DNA of 64,000 nt from Phocaeicola plebeius (GTDB lineage: Bacteria > Bacteroidota > Bacteroidia > Bacteroidales > Bacteroidaceae), in the NCBI RefSeq assembly GCF_003437535.1, contig NZ_QSQT01000001.1:248001-312000 (forward strand), read 5' to 3'. The position numbers were made by a program, and so were the translations under genes. Below, piece by piece: positions 9,627 through 17,474 of this stretch. The notes below the pieces were generated by a model. The model saw only the letters and a list, made by a program, of their open reading frames with translations. It was not told where the DNA came from and did not search any database. The stretch's first letter is position 1; each line of letters starts with the position of its first letter.

Positions 9627-10424
9627 ATGATATTTTTAAAGACAGATGATGAAATAGAGTTACTTCGTCAGAGTAATCTCCTTGTCGGGAGAACTCTGGC
9701 TGAAGTAGCTAAAATGATACAACCGGGAGTTACTACCAAGCAATTGGATAAGGTTGCAGAAGAATTTATTCGCGACCATGGGGCTATACCTACTTTTAAG
9801 GGTTTCCCTAATCCATACGGTTCTCCCTTTCCTGGTACACTATGTACATCGGTTAATGACCAGGTCGTTCATGGGATTCCCAATGATATTCCTTTGAAAG
9901 ACGGTGATATTGTTTCTGTGGACTGTGGTACTTTCATGAATGGTTTTTGTGGTGATTCGGCTTATACGTTCTGTGTAGGTGAAGTTGATCCTGAAATCGT
10001 GAAATTGTTGAAGGTAACTAAAGAATCTCTTTATAAGGGAATTGAAAATGCAGTTCATGGAAAGCGGCTTGGTGATATAGGTTACTCGATTCAAGAATAC
10101 TGTGAAGCACATTCTTATGGCGTGGTTCGTGAGTTTGTAGGTCATGGTATTGGAAAGGAAATGCATGAAGATCCTCCAGTTCCTAATTATGGTCGGCGTG
10201 GCACAGGAACTTTGTTAAAAAAAGGAATGTGTATTGCGATTGAGCCGATGATAACGATGGGCAATCGTCAAATTGTGATGGAGGAGGATAGATGGACTAT
10301 CCGTACAAGAGACCGCAAATGTGCAGCACATTTTGAACATACGGTAGCTGTGGGAGTAGGAAAGGCTGATATATTATCGTCATTTGAATTTATAGAACAA
10401 GTTTTAGGAGATAAAGCAATTTAA
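9627..10424 (+). CDS. map: Methionine aminopeptidase, type I
   Basis: Removes the initiator methionine from new proteins in the cytoplasm (peptidase family M24A). The 265-residue product has all metal ligands in order: two Asp in [18 protein letters not shown], His in [13 protein letters not shown], Glu in AIEPMITMG and Glu in FEHTVAVG. It has no N-terminal extension. Its place between secY and infA is the usual one in Bacteroidetes. Confidence 0.97.
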   Translation: MIFLKTDDEIELLRQSNLLVGRTLAEVAKMIQPGVTTKQLDKVAEEFIRDHGAIPTFKGFPNPYGSPFPGTLCTSVNDQVVHGIPNDIPLKDGDIVSVDCGTFMNGFCGDSAYTFCVGEVDPEIVKLLKVTKESLYKGIENAVHGKRLGDIGYSIQEYCEAHSYGVVREFVGHGIGKEMHEDPPVPNYGRRGTGTLLKKGMCIAIEPMITMGNRQIVMEEDRWTIRTRDRKCAAHFEHTVAVGVGKADILSSFEFIEQVLGDKAI

Positions 10425-10425
10425 T

Positions 10426-10644
10426 ATGGCAAAGCAATCCGCAATAGAACAAGATGGAGTTATCGTCGAAGCATTGTCTAATGCAATGTTTCGTGTAGAA
10501 CTAGAAAACGGACATGAGATTACAGCTCATATTTCTGGTAAAATGAGAATGCATTACATTAAAATATTACCCGGAGATAAGGTAAGGGTCGAGATGTCTC
10601 CTTATGACTTATCTAAAGGAAGAATCGTTTTTAGATACAAATAA
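10426..10644 (+). CDS. infA: Translation initiation factor IF-1
   Basis: IF-1 blocks the ribosomal A site during initiation. The 72-residue OB-fold protein has the characteristic segments [36 protein letters not shown] and [14 protein letters not shown]. The gene starts one base after the map stop codon, so the two are probably translated together. Confidence 0.98.
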   Translation: MAKQSAIEQDGVIVEALSNAMFRVELENGHEITAHISGKMRMHYIKILPGDKVRVEMSPYDLSKGRIVFRYK

Positions 10645-10659
10645 AAGAAAATATAAGAT

Positions 10660-10776
10660 ATGAAAGTAAGAGCATCATTAAAGAAACGTACGCCGGAATG
10701 CAAAATCGTTAGACGTAATGGCCGTTTGTATGTTATTAACAAGAAAAATCCTAAGTATAAACAACGTCAAGGATAA
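10660..10776 (+). CDS. rpmJ: 50S ribosomal protein L36 (bL36), zinc-free form
   Basis: A 38-residue product starting [15 protein letters not shown] and ending KYKQRQG, read directly from the sequence. L36 is the smallest large-subunit protein. In the zinc-binding form four ligands (three Cys, one His) are present. Here only the Cys at residue 14 remains, the others being Thr, Asn/Lys and Tyr, so this is the zinc-independent form. It sits between infA and rpsM, the normal place. Confidence 0.96.
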   Translation: MKVRASLKKRTPECKIVRRNGRLYVINKKNPKYKQRQG

Positions 10777-10781
10777 TTTAT

Positions 10782-10789
10782 TATTTTTG
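10782..10789 (+). promoter_or_regulatory. Possible internal -7 promoter element before rpsM
   Basis: The bases TATTTTTG match the Bacteroides -7 consensus TAnnTTTG and lie 21 bases before the rpsM start. No TTTG is seen at the -33 distance, and the region is so A+T-rich that a chance match is possible. If real, it would give the rpsM-rpsK-rpsD-rpoA-rplQ part its own promoter. Confidence 0.3.
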
Positions 10790-10809
10790 CAAAAAAAATA
10801 ATTTAGTAT

Positions 10810-11190
10810 ATGGCTATAAGAATAGTTGGTGTAGATTTGCCTCAGAATAAAAGAGGTGAGATTGCGTTAACATACGTATATGGTATCGGACGCAGTAGTT
10901 CAGCAAAAATTTTGGATAAGGCAGGCGTAGATCGTGACCTGAAAGTAAAGGATTGGACTGATGATCAGGCTGCTAAGATCCGTGAAATCATTGGTGCTGA
11001 ATACAAGGTTGAAGGTGATCTTCGTTCTGAAATCCAGTTGAACATTAAGCGATTAATGGATATTGGTTGCTACCGTGGTGTTCGTCACCGCTTGGGTCTG
11101 CCCGTTAGAGGTCAGAGCACAAAGAACAATGCTCGTACACGTAAGGGAAGAAAGAAAACAGTTGCAAATAAGAAAAAAGCTACTAAATAA
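10810..11190 (+). CDS. rpsM: 30S ribosomal protein S13 (uS13)
   Basis: S13 lies in the 30S head and contacts P-site tRNA and L5. The 126-residue product starts [20 protein letters not shown] and contains the helix-two-turn-helix segment [15 protein letters not shown] and the signature [15 protein letters not shown], ending in a basic tail. It starts the alpha-operon part of the cluster. Confidence 0.98.
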   Translation: MAIRIVGVDLPQNKRGEIALTYVYGIGRSSSAKILDKAGVDRDLKVKDWTDDQAAKIREIIGAEYKVEGDLRSEIQLNIKRLMDIGCYRGVRHRLGLPVRGQSTKNNARTRKGRKKTVANKKKATK

Positions 11191-11198
11191 TTGTTAAT

Positions 11199-11588
11199 AT
11201 GGCAAAAAAAACAGTCGCAGCTAAAAAAAGAAATGTCAAGGTTGATGCTAATGGACAGTTGCATGTTCATTCTTCATTCAATAACATTATCGTTTCTTTG
11301 GCAAACAGCGAAGGCCAGATTATTGCATGGTCTTCTGCAGGTAAGATGGGATTTAGAGGTTCTAAGAAGAACACTCCTTATGCAGCTCAGATGGCTGCCC
11401 AGGATTGTGCAAAAGTGGCATACGATCTTGGCCTGAGAAAGGTAAAGGCTTATGTAAAGGGTCCTGGAAACGGACGTGAGTCTGCAATCAGAACTGTACA
11501 TGGAGCTGGAATTGAAGTTACTGAAATTATCGACGTAACTCCATTGCCTCACAACGGTTGTCGTCCTCCTAAAAGAAGAAGAGTATAA
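11199..11588 (+). CDS. rpsK: 30S ribosomal protein S11 (uS11)
   Basis: S11 shapes the platform of the 30S subunit near the E site. The 129-residue product has a basic Lys-rich start, the segment [15 protein letters not shown] and the terminal signature [17 protein letters not shown]. It is 8 bases after rpsM. A 117-base gap separates it from rpsD. Confidence 0.98.
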   Translation: MAKKTVAAKKRNVKVDANGQLHVHSSFNNIIVSLANSEGQIIAWSSAGKMGFRGSKKNTPYAAQMAAQDCAKVAYDLGLRKVKAYVKGPGNGRESAIRTVHGAGIEVTEIIDVTPLPHNGCRPPKRRRV

Positions 11589-11705
11589 TAAAGATAACCT
11601 ATTTAGATGTAACTTGATTTTGTTAAATAATGGATTGCAATTCCTTTCTGTAATCGCGGCTGCAACAAATTGAGTTCATGAATAACAATTAAATTAAGAA
11701 AGAAA

Positions 11706-12311
11706 ATGGCTAGATATACTGGACCAAAAACTAGAATTGCACGTAAATTCGGTGAAGCAATCTTTGGAGCAGATAAAGTTTTGTCTAAGAAAAACTATCC
11801 TCCTGGACAACATGGTAACAACCGTCGCAGAAAAACTTCTGAATACGGTGTCATGTTGGCTGAAAAGCAGAAAGCTAAATATACTTACGGTGTGTTGGAG
11901 AAACAATTCCGTAACATGTTTGAGAAAGCAGCAAGTATGAACGGTATTACTGGTGAAATCTTGTTGCAGAGCCTTGAATGTCGTTTGGACAACGTAGTGT
12001 TCCGTTTGGGTATTGCACCGACTCGTGCTGCTGCTCGTCAGCTTGTAGGTCACAAGCACATTACTGTAGATGGTAAGGTTGTAAACATTCCTTCTTTCTC
12101 TGTAAAACCGGGTCAGTTGGTAGGTGTTCGTGAAAAATCTAAGTCTTTGGAAGTTGTTGCTAACTCTTTGGCTGGATTTAACCACAGCAAATATCCTTGG
12201 TTGGAATGGGATGAAAACTCTAAGACTGGTAAATTGTTGCATGTTCCAGAAAGAGCTGACATTCCTGAAAACATTAAAGAACACTTGATCGTTGAATTGT
12301 ACTCTAAATAA
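11706..12311 (+). CDS. rpsD: 30S ribosomal protein S4 (uS4)
   Basis: S4 nucleates 30S assembly and in E. coli represses the alpha operon. The 201-residue product starts [21 protein letters not shown] and contains the S4 RNA-binding domain ([38 protein letters not shown]). The 117-base gap upstream is unusually long for this operon and might hold a control site, but I see no convincing hairpin in it. Confidence 0.98.
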   Translation: MARYTGPKTRIARKFGEAIFGADKVLSKKNYPPGQHGNNRRRKTSEYGVMLAEKQKAKYTYGVLEKQFRNMFEKAASMNGITGEILLQSLECRLDNVVFRLGIAPTRAAARQLVGHKHITVDGKVVNIPSFSVKPGQLVGVREKSKSLEVVANSLAGFNHSKYPWLEWDENSKTGKLLHVPERADIPENIKEHLIVELYSK

Positions 12312-12322
12312 TAATTAATTTC

Positions 12323-13315
12323 ATGGCGATATTAGCATTTCAAAAACCTGATAAAGTATTAATGTTGGAAGCGGATTCCAAATTCGGGAAATTCGAATTC
12401 CGTCCGCTTGAACCCGGTTTCGGTATTACCGTAGGTAATGCTTTACGCCGTATTCTTCTTTCTTCGTTGGAAGGTTATGCAATCAACACAATCCGTATTG
12501 AGGGTGTGGAACATGAATTTGCTACAATTCCGGGTGTGAAAGAAGATGTCACTAACATTATCTTGAATCTGAAGCAAGTTCGATTCAAGCGAGTAGTTGA
12601 GGAATTCGAAAATGAGAAGGTAAGCATTACCGTTGAGAATTCTACTGAATTTAAGGCAGGTGATATTGGTAAGTATTTGACCGGATTTGAAGTGTTAAAT
12701 CCTGAATTGGTTATTTGCCATTTAGATTCAAAAGCAACTATGCAGATAGACATTACAATTAACAAAGGTCGTGGATATGTTCCGGCTGACGAAAACCGTG
12801 AATTCTGCACCGATGTGAATGTAATTCCTATCGATTCTATTTACACTCCGATTCGTAATGTGAAATATGCGGTGGAAAACTATCGTGTAGAACAGAAGAC
12901 TGACTATGAAAAGTTGGTGCTGGAAATTACGACGGACGGTTCCATTCACCCGAAGGAAGCGCTGAAAGAAGCTGCAAAAATTTTGATTCACCACTTCATG
13001 CTGTTCTCTGATGAAAAGATTACTCTTGAAACATCAGATGCAGAAGGAAATGAAGAATTCGATGAAGAAGTATTGCACATGCGTCAGTTGCTGAAGACCA
13101 AATTGGTTGATATGGACTTGTCAGTTCGTGCCTTGAACTGTTTGAAGGCTGCCGATGTAGAAACATTGGGTGACTTGGTTCAGTTCAATAAGACCGACCT
13201 GCTGAAGTTCCGTAACTTCGGTAAGAAATCGCTCACTGAGCTTGATGATTTGCTCGAGAGTCTGAATCTTTCGTTTGGAACAGATATTTCTAAGTATAAA
13301 TTAGACAAAGAATAA
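12323..13315 (+). CDS. rpoA: DNA-directed RNA polymerase subunit alpha
   Basis: Scaffold subunit of RNA polymerase. The 330-residue product has the N-terminal dimerisation domain ([18 protein letters not shown], residues about 1-235) and the C-terminal DNA- and activator-binding domain (about 250-325, with [20 protein letters not shown] and [16 protein letters not shown]). It lies between rpsD and rplQ as in most bacteria. The length is normal. Confidence 0.98.
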   Translation: MAILAFQKPDKVLMLEADSKFGKFEFRPLEPGFGITVGNALRRILLSSLEGYAINTIRIEGVEHEFATIPGVKEDVTNIILNLKQVRFKRVVEEFENEKVSITVENSTEFKAGDIGKYLTGFEVLNPELVICHLDSKATMQIDITINKGRGYVPADENREFCTDVNVIPIDSIYTPIRNVKYAVENYRVEQKTDYEKLVLEITTDGSIHPKEALKEAAKILIHHFMLFSDEKITLETSDAEGNEEFDEEVLHMRQLLKTKLVDMDLSVRALNCLKAADVETLGDLVQFNKTDLLKFRNFGKKSLTELDDLLESLNLSFGTDISKYKLDKE

Positions 13316-13318
13316 ACA

Positions 13319-13813
13319 ATGAGACATAATAAAAAATTCAACCATTTAGGTCGTACTGCTTCTCACAGAAATGCAATGCTGTCAAACATGGCATGTTCTT
13401 TGATCAAGCACAAAAGAATCACTACGACTGTTGCGAAGGCTAAAGCTTTGAAGAAGTTCGTTGAGCCGCTGATTACAAGATCTAAAGATGACACTACTAA
13501 CTCACGTCGTGTTGTATTTAGCAATCTTCAGGACAAATATGCTGTAACTGAACTGTTCAAAGAAATCTCTGTAAAAGTTGCTGATCGTCCGGGTGGTTAC
13601 ACTCGTATTATCAAGACTGGTCACCGTTTGGGTGATAACGCTGAAATGTGTTTCATCGAATTGGTTGACTACAACGAGAACATGGCTAAGACAGCTGCCA
13701 AGAAAGCTACTCGTACTCGTCGTTCTAAGAAATCAGCTGCAACTGCAGAAGCACCGGCTGCTGAAGCTGCTGCAACTGAAGCTACTACAGAGGAAGCCCC
13801 TAAAGCTGAATAA
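13319..13813 (+). CDS. rplQ: 50S ribosomal protein L17 (bL17) with C-terminal extension
   Basis: L17 lies near the tunnel exit. The conserved core covers about residues 1-120 ([47 protein letters not shown]). The last 40 or so residues form a low-complexity tail, first Lys/Arg-rich, then Ala/Glu/Thr-rich, which enteric L17 lacks. It starts 3 bases after rpoA and is the last gene of the cluster, followed by a strong terminator. Confidence 0.97.
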   Translation: MRHNKKFNHLGRTASHRNAMLSNMACSLIKHKRITTTVAKAKALKKFVEPLITRSKDDTTNSRRVVFSNLQDKYAVTELFKEISVKVADRPGGYTRIIKTGHRLGDNAEMCFIELVDYNENMAKTAAKKATRTRRSKKSAATAEAPAAEAAATEATTEEAPKAE

Positions 13814-13835
13814 TTCTGTAACATGCTATATACTT

Positions 13836-13866
13836 AAAAGGCTATGCGTTTGCATAGCCTTTTTTA
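13836..13866 (+). terminator. Rho-independent terminator of the ribosomal super-operon
   Basis: AAAAGGCTATGC at 13836-13847 pairs perfectly with GCATAGCCTTTT at 13852-13863 around a four-base loop (GTTT), and a T run follows. It lies 23 bases after the rplQ stop. Confidence 0.93.
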
Positions 13867-13916
13867 TGCTCTATTGGGATTGAAAAACATCAAGGTCTTG
13901 GGAAAACATTGTCAAT

Positions 13917-13965
13917 AAAAAAGGCTCGTGAAATCAGATTTAAACCTGCTTCACGAGCCTTTTAT
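13917..13965 (-). terminator. Terminator of the sufE transcript (can act in both directions)
   Basis: AAAAGGCTCGTGAA at 13919-13932 pairs with TTCACGAGCCTTTT at 13950-13963 around a 17-base loop. On the minus strand a T run follows, 30 bases beyond the sufE stop. On the plus strand it is a back-up for the rplQ terminator. Confidence 0.88.
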
Positions 13966-13994
13966 GTGATTACCTTGATTAATTTTCTGTGAGA

Positions 13995-14426
13995 TTATGC
14001 TTCTTGCATTTTGGCTTTGAATGCTAAGGCGTACATGCGCATTTGTTTTACCATGGCAAGCAGACCATTACTGCGGGTTGGTGAGAGGTGTTCTTTCAGT
14101 CCAATCTTCTCGATGAAGTAAAGGTCAGATTCCAGAATTTCGTCAGGTGTGTGTCCAGATACCACCTGAATAAGTAAAGATATGATACCTTTTACGATTA
14201 ATGCGTCGCTCTCTGCCTGAAATACCACTTTGCCGTCTACCAGATCAGCTTGTAACCAAACGCGGCTCTGACAGCCGTCAATCAGGTTCTGCTCGGTTTT
14301 ATATTTCGGGTCAAGCGGCTGCTGGTCATTACCCAAATCAATCAGTAGCTGATATTTGTCCATCCAATCGTCGAAGTCGCTGAATTCTTCGATCACTTCG
14401 TCCTGGAGTTCATTGATAGTTTTCAT
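13995..14426 (-). CDS. sufE: SufE-type sulfur acceptor protein
   Basis: SufE accepts sulfane sulfur from the cysteine desulfurase SufS and passes it to the SufBCD scaffold for Fe-S cluster assembly in the cytoplasm. The 143-residue product matches the family length. The active Cys is in NLIDGCQSRVW at residue 52. Further family motifs are the acidic N-terminal helix, KGIISLLIQVVSGHTPDEIL and the C-terminal SPTRSNGLLAMVKQM. No other suf gene is nearby. It ends 15 bases downstream of the M28 gene and may be co-transcribed with it. Confidence 0.93.
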   Translation of the reverse strand: MKTINELQDEVIEEFSDFDDWMDKYQLLIDLGNDQQPLDPKYKTEQNLIDGCQSRVWLQADLVDGKVVFQAESDALIVKGIISLLIQVVSGHTPDEILESDLYFIEKIGLKEHLSPTRSNGLLAMVKQMRMYALAFKAKMQEA

Positions 14427-14441
14427 TGCGGTAGTGTTTAA

Positions 14442-15443
14442 TTATTTTTCGTTATAAATTACCCCCATCACCGTTTGTCCTACGGCTTGAAGAGTGGCTT
14501 TGTCAATATTCTCTAAGCTGTCGTCCAGTGTGTGCCAGGTCGGGTTAAAACCGGTGTTACTTTGCGTATCGTAGTGAATAATATCTACGCACGGAATCTG
14601 GCGGTACTGGTTTACATACACATGGTCGTCGGTAACCTGACCTCCGTCTTCCTTGATGAAGTAATTGCTGTAACCCAGATGGTCAGCCATTTTCCAGATT
14701 TTCTTCATGGCATTGTTCGCCGTCTGCTTGGAGAACGCTTCGTAGTAGAATGTGGCATTCTTTCCGCCTACCATATCAAGCAAGATACCAAACCGAGCCT
14801 TGTAATCAGGTACGTGAGGAATGCGGCCCCAGTATTGCGAACCCAGACACCAGGTATCTGGTTTGTAAGTACCTTCGTAGAAATCCGGTGTGCCGTAATC
14901 TTCTGAATCGAAGAATATCAGGTCGATGCCGACTTGTGGTGCCTGCTGTTGAATCTGACGGGCAATTTCGAGCAATACACCTACACCACTGGCACCGTCG
15001 TTGGCTCCATCTATCGGTTTCTGGTGATTAGATTTTTCATCCTGGTCAGCGTATGGACGGCTATCCCAGTGCGCACACAGCATCACTCGCTTTTTGTTTT
15101 CCGGCTGGTAAGCCCCGATGATGTTGCGCGATTTCAGGATGGTACCATTGTAGGCCACTAAATCTGCATGCTGGTTGTACACCTTCGCACCGAATTTCTC
15201 CAGTTGTGCGGCCAGGTAATCGCCGCATCTCCGGTGAGCTTCCGTATTAGGAACACGAGGTCCGAATTGCACCTGTGCGGCAATGTAAGCGTATGCACTA
15301 TCCGCATTGAATGCCGGTGCCTGCACTATAGCCGCTTCAGATTCTTCTATTTGCTGGCTGTTCTTCTGACTGTTCCCGCAAGAGATGAAGGCCCCTCCTG
15401 TCATTAAAGCAGTTACTGCCAGCAGATTCTTTATTGAAATCAT
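14442..15443 (-). CDS. M28-family lipoprotein, probably glutaminyl-peptide cyclotransferase
   Basis: A 333-residue exported zinc enzyme. The N-terminus is a lipoprotein signal with the lipid-accepting Cys at residue 22 (GAFISCGNSQ). Metal-binding motifs of the M28 fold are visible: AHWDSRPYAD (His125, Asp127), DGANDGASGVG (Asp149), FFDSEDYG (Glu181), and a C-terminal NPTWHTLDDSLENID with the last His. From family knowledge, the HWDSRP motif and overall length fit the mammalian-like (type II) glutaminyl cyclases of Bacteroidetes, which make N-terminal pyroglutamate on secreted proteins after signal peptidase cleavage. An aminopeptidase cannot be excluded. It lies upstream of sufE and downstream of the dipeptidase fusion on the same strand. 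Confidence 0.8.
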   Translation of the reverse strand: MISIKNLLAVTALMTGGAFISCGNSQKNSQQIEESEAAIVQAPAFNADSAYAYIAAQVQFGPRVPNTEAHRRCGDYLAAQLEKFGAKVYNQHADLVAYNGTILKSRNIIGAYQPENKKRVMLCAHWDSRPYADQDEKSNHQKPIDGANDGASGVGVLLEIARQIQQQAPQVGIDLIFFDSEDYGTPDFYEGTYKPDTWCLGSQYWGRIPHVPDYKARFGILLDMVGGKNATFYYEAFSKQTANNAMKKIWKMADHLGYSNYFIKEDGGQVTDDHVYVNQYRQIPCVDIIHYDTQSNTGFNPTWHTLDDSLENIDKATLQAVGQTVMGVIYNEK

Positions 15444-15467
15444 AATTCATTTGTTTTGATTGTGGTG

Positions 15468-15475
15468 CAAAGGTA
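15468..15475 (-). promoter_or_regulatory. -7 promoter element for the M28/sufE unit
   Basis: On the minus strand these bases read TACCTTTG, an exact match to TAnnTTTG, 24 bases before the start codon of the M28 gene. A clear -33 TTTG is not seen. Confidence 0.5.
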
Positions 15476-15521
15476 AACTTATTTTTGTACACGCCTTGCA
15501 ACGGCAATCGGGTTTTAAACT

Positions 15522-17291
15522 TTATTTGTAGGAGCCATTCTCCTGCACTTGCTGCATGACACGTAAGAAGTTACCTCCCCAAATGCGCCGGATGTCTTCC
15601 TCGCTGTACCGTTCATGAAGCAACTGACGAGTCAGATTGATTATTTCCGAAGAGTCATTGCATCCGATAATACCTCCGTCACCGTCAAAGTCACTGCCGA
15701 TTCCCACATGTTCGATACCCATCACGTTCACCATGTGATTCAGGTGTTCGATGGCATCCAAGATGTGAGCCGGACGCTCCTTACGGAGGAAGCCGCTATA
15801 TAAGCATACCTGTACCACGCCTCCCTTGCGGGCTATGGCACGAAGCTGGTCGTCGGTCAGGTTACGGGGATGGTCGCAGAGCGCACGGCTGGAAGAATGC
15901 GAACAAACCACCGGTTGGCTGCTGATGTCCAGTGTCTCGTAGAATGTCCGTTCTCCACTGTGTGACAAATCTACCATCATTCCCAGGCGGTTCATCTCCT
16001 GAATAACCTGCTCCCCAAACGGAGTAACTCCCAAGTTTTCTTCATTGTAGCGTGCAGAACCACAGATGTCATTGTTTCCATTGTGGCAGAGCGTCATATA
16101 CACTACTCCCCGTTTCCGGAAATGTGCTACCCGGCTTAAATCCTTTCCGATGGCATATCCGTTTTCAATGCCCAACATAATGGCCTTCTTTCCTTCCCGT
16201 TTCAGACGGTATAAGTCGTTGGGGGAATAAGCGATGTCTACAGCCGTACAGTTCATAGCTACCATCTCCTCAATCTCATTCAGCAGACGGTCTGCCTTGG
16301 CCGTTGTAGCCAGCAGTGCCTCGTCCGTACGTTCCTTCTGTTCCAGGTAAGCCACCATGATGGTCGCATCCTGTCGCCCCTCCGTCATTTTATGTAAGTC
16401 CACTTTTATTTTGGAGTCCCGTGCATGGAAGCGGATGTGCTGGTCGAAGAACATCGGAGTATCACAGTGCGTGTCGAGAATCAGCAGACGTTCATGCAGC
16501 TTCTTGGCCTTCTGGAATGAGCCAGCTTCACGGACGAGCCATCCGAACAACGGCATCATACACTTGTCCTGATTCAGGATGAAACATTCCGGATGCCACT
16601 GCACCCCTATAATAGATTTGTATTCTGTGCTTTCTATTGCTTCTATTACTCCATCGGGTGCCGTAGCCGATACACGGAAACCCGGAGCAGCTTCTTTCAC
16701 GGCCTGATGGTGGAAAGAGTTTACAGCTACCTCCTTGACGTTTAAGATACGTGCCAACAGACTGCCTTCTGCTAACTCTACCCTGTGCGATGGGAAACTC
16801 CGTTCCAAATCCTGACTGTGCTTAATGGATGGTGTATCCTTCTGTGCATAGATGTCCTGATAGAGTGTGCCTCCCAATGCCGCATTGATGACCTGCATCC
16901 CTCGGCAGATACCTAATATCGGAATCTGTCGGTTGGCAGCCAAACGCGTCAGAAGCAGTTCCTGACGGTCGCGGTACGGATTGATGCTGTGAAGTTCCCG
17001 GATAGGATCTTCGTGCAGGAATAGCGGATTCAAATCACCTCCTCCAGTGAGCAACAATCCGTCAAGCTGCTCAAGCGTATTAATCAGCAAGTTTACATCC
17101 TCGTAGGGAGGAATGACCACCGGCACCCCTCCGGCCTGAATGATAGACTGATAATACCCCGGAGCCAATGTCAGATTTCCGTCGCTGAAGTTTCCGGTAA
17201 GTCCGATAAGCGGTGCTTCCTTATGATTGGGGAAGCGGCTGTGAATGCCCTCGTCGAGGGCCTGCATATCGAAAGAAAAATTTGTTTTCAT
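15522..17291 (-). CDS. Fusion of class I glutamine amidotransferase-like (C26) and membrane dipeptidase-like (M19) domains
   Basis: A 589-residue two-domain protein without a visible signal peptide. Residues about 25-255 form a gamma-glutamyl hydrolase/PuuD-like domain: oxyanion loop LTGGGDLNP, nucleophile Cys129 in ILGICRGMQ, and His233 and Glu235 in VQWHPE. Residues about 265-580 form a renal-dipeptidase-like M19 domain: metal-binding HCD (His275, Asp277), GIENGYAIG, DLSHSGERT, VCSHSSSR and GIGSDFDGDGG. The likely joint role is to cut gamma-glutamyl bonds and then the released dipeptide, for example from glutathione or peptidoglycan-type peptides; this substrate is an inference. Both active sites look complete. 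Confidence 0.85.
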   Translation of the reverse strand: MKTNFSFDMQALDEGIHSRFPNHKEAPLIGLTGNFSDGNLTLAPGYYQSIIQAGGVPVVIPPYEDVNLLINTLEQLDGLLLTGGGDLNPLFLHEDPIRELHSINPYRDRQELLLTRLAANRQIPILGICRGMQVINAALGGTLYQDIYAQKDTPSIKHSQDLERSFPSHRVELAEGSLLARILNVKEVAVNSFHHQAVKEAAPGFRVSATAPDGVIEAIESTEYKSIIGVQWHPECFILNQDKCMMPLFGWLVREAGSFQKAKKLHERLLILDTHCDTPMFFDQHIRFHARDSKIKVDLHKMTEGRQDATIMVAYLEQKERTDEALLATTAKADRLLNEIEEMVAMNCTAVDIAYSPNDLYRLKREGKKAIMLGIENGYAIGKDLSRVAHFRKRGVVYMTLCHNGNNDICGSARYNEENLGVTPFGEQVIQEMNRLGMMVDLSHSGERTFYETLDISSQPVVCSHSSSRALCDHPRNLTDDQLRAIARKGGVVQVCLYSGFLRKERPAHILDAIEHLNHMVNVMGIEHVGIGSDFDGDGGIIGCNDSSEIINLTRQLLHERYSEEDIRRIWGGNFLRVMQQVQENGSYK

Positions 17292-17319
17292 GTGTTCCTT
17301 CTTTATTTACCAAGTAAGG

Positions 17320-17327
17320 CAAATATA
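17320..17327 (-). promoter_or_regulatory. -7 promoter element for the C26/M19 fusion gene
   Basis: The minus strand reads TATATTTG here, an exact TAnnTTTG match, 28 bases before the start codon. The -33 region has only a TTG at a long distance. Confidence 0.45.
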
Positions 17328-17402
17328 GAGAGAACTTGCGAATTATGCGCACAAGAAAAGAAGGAATAAAGTAAATAATTGACAATTAAGATAGAGTCTC
17401 AT

Positions 17403-17447
17403 AAAAAAGGGAATACAATACCTTCTAAAAAAGGAGCTCGTATTCCC
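17403..17447 (-). terminator. Terminator of the beta-propeller gene
   Basis: GGGAATAC at 17409-17416 pairs with GTATTCCC at 17440-17447. On the minus strand a TTTTTT run follows. It ends the transcript of the gene at 17475-19088. Confidence 0.8.
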
Positions 17448-17474
17448 CGTTCATGTGTATAAGGTAATGTGTTA

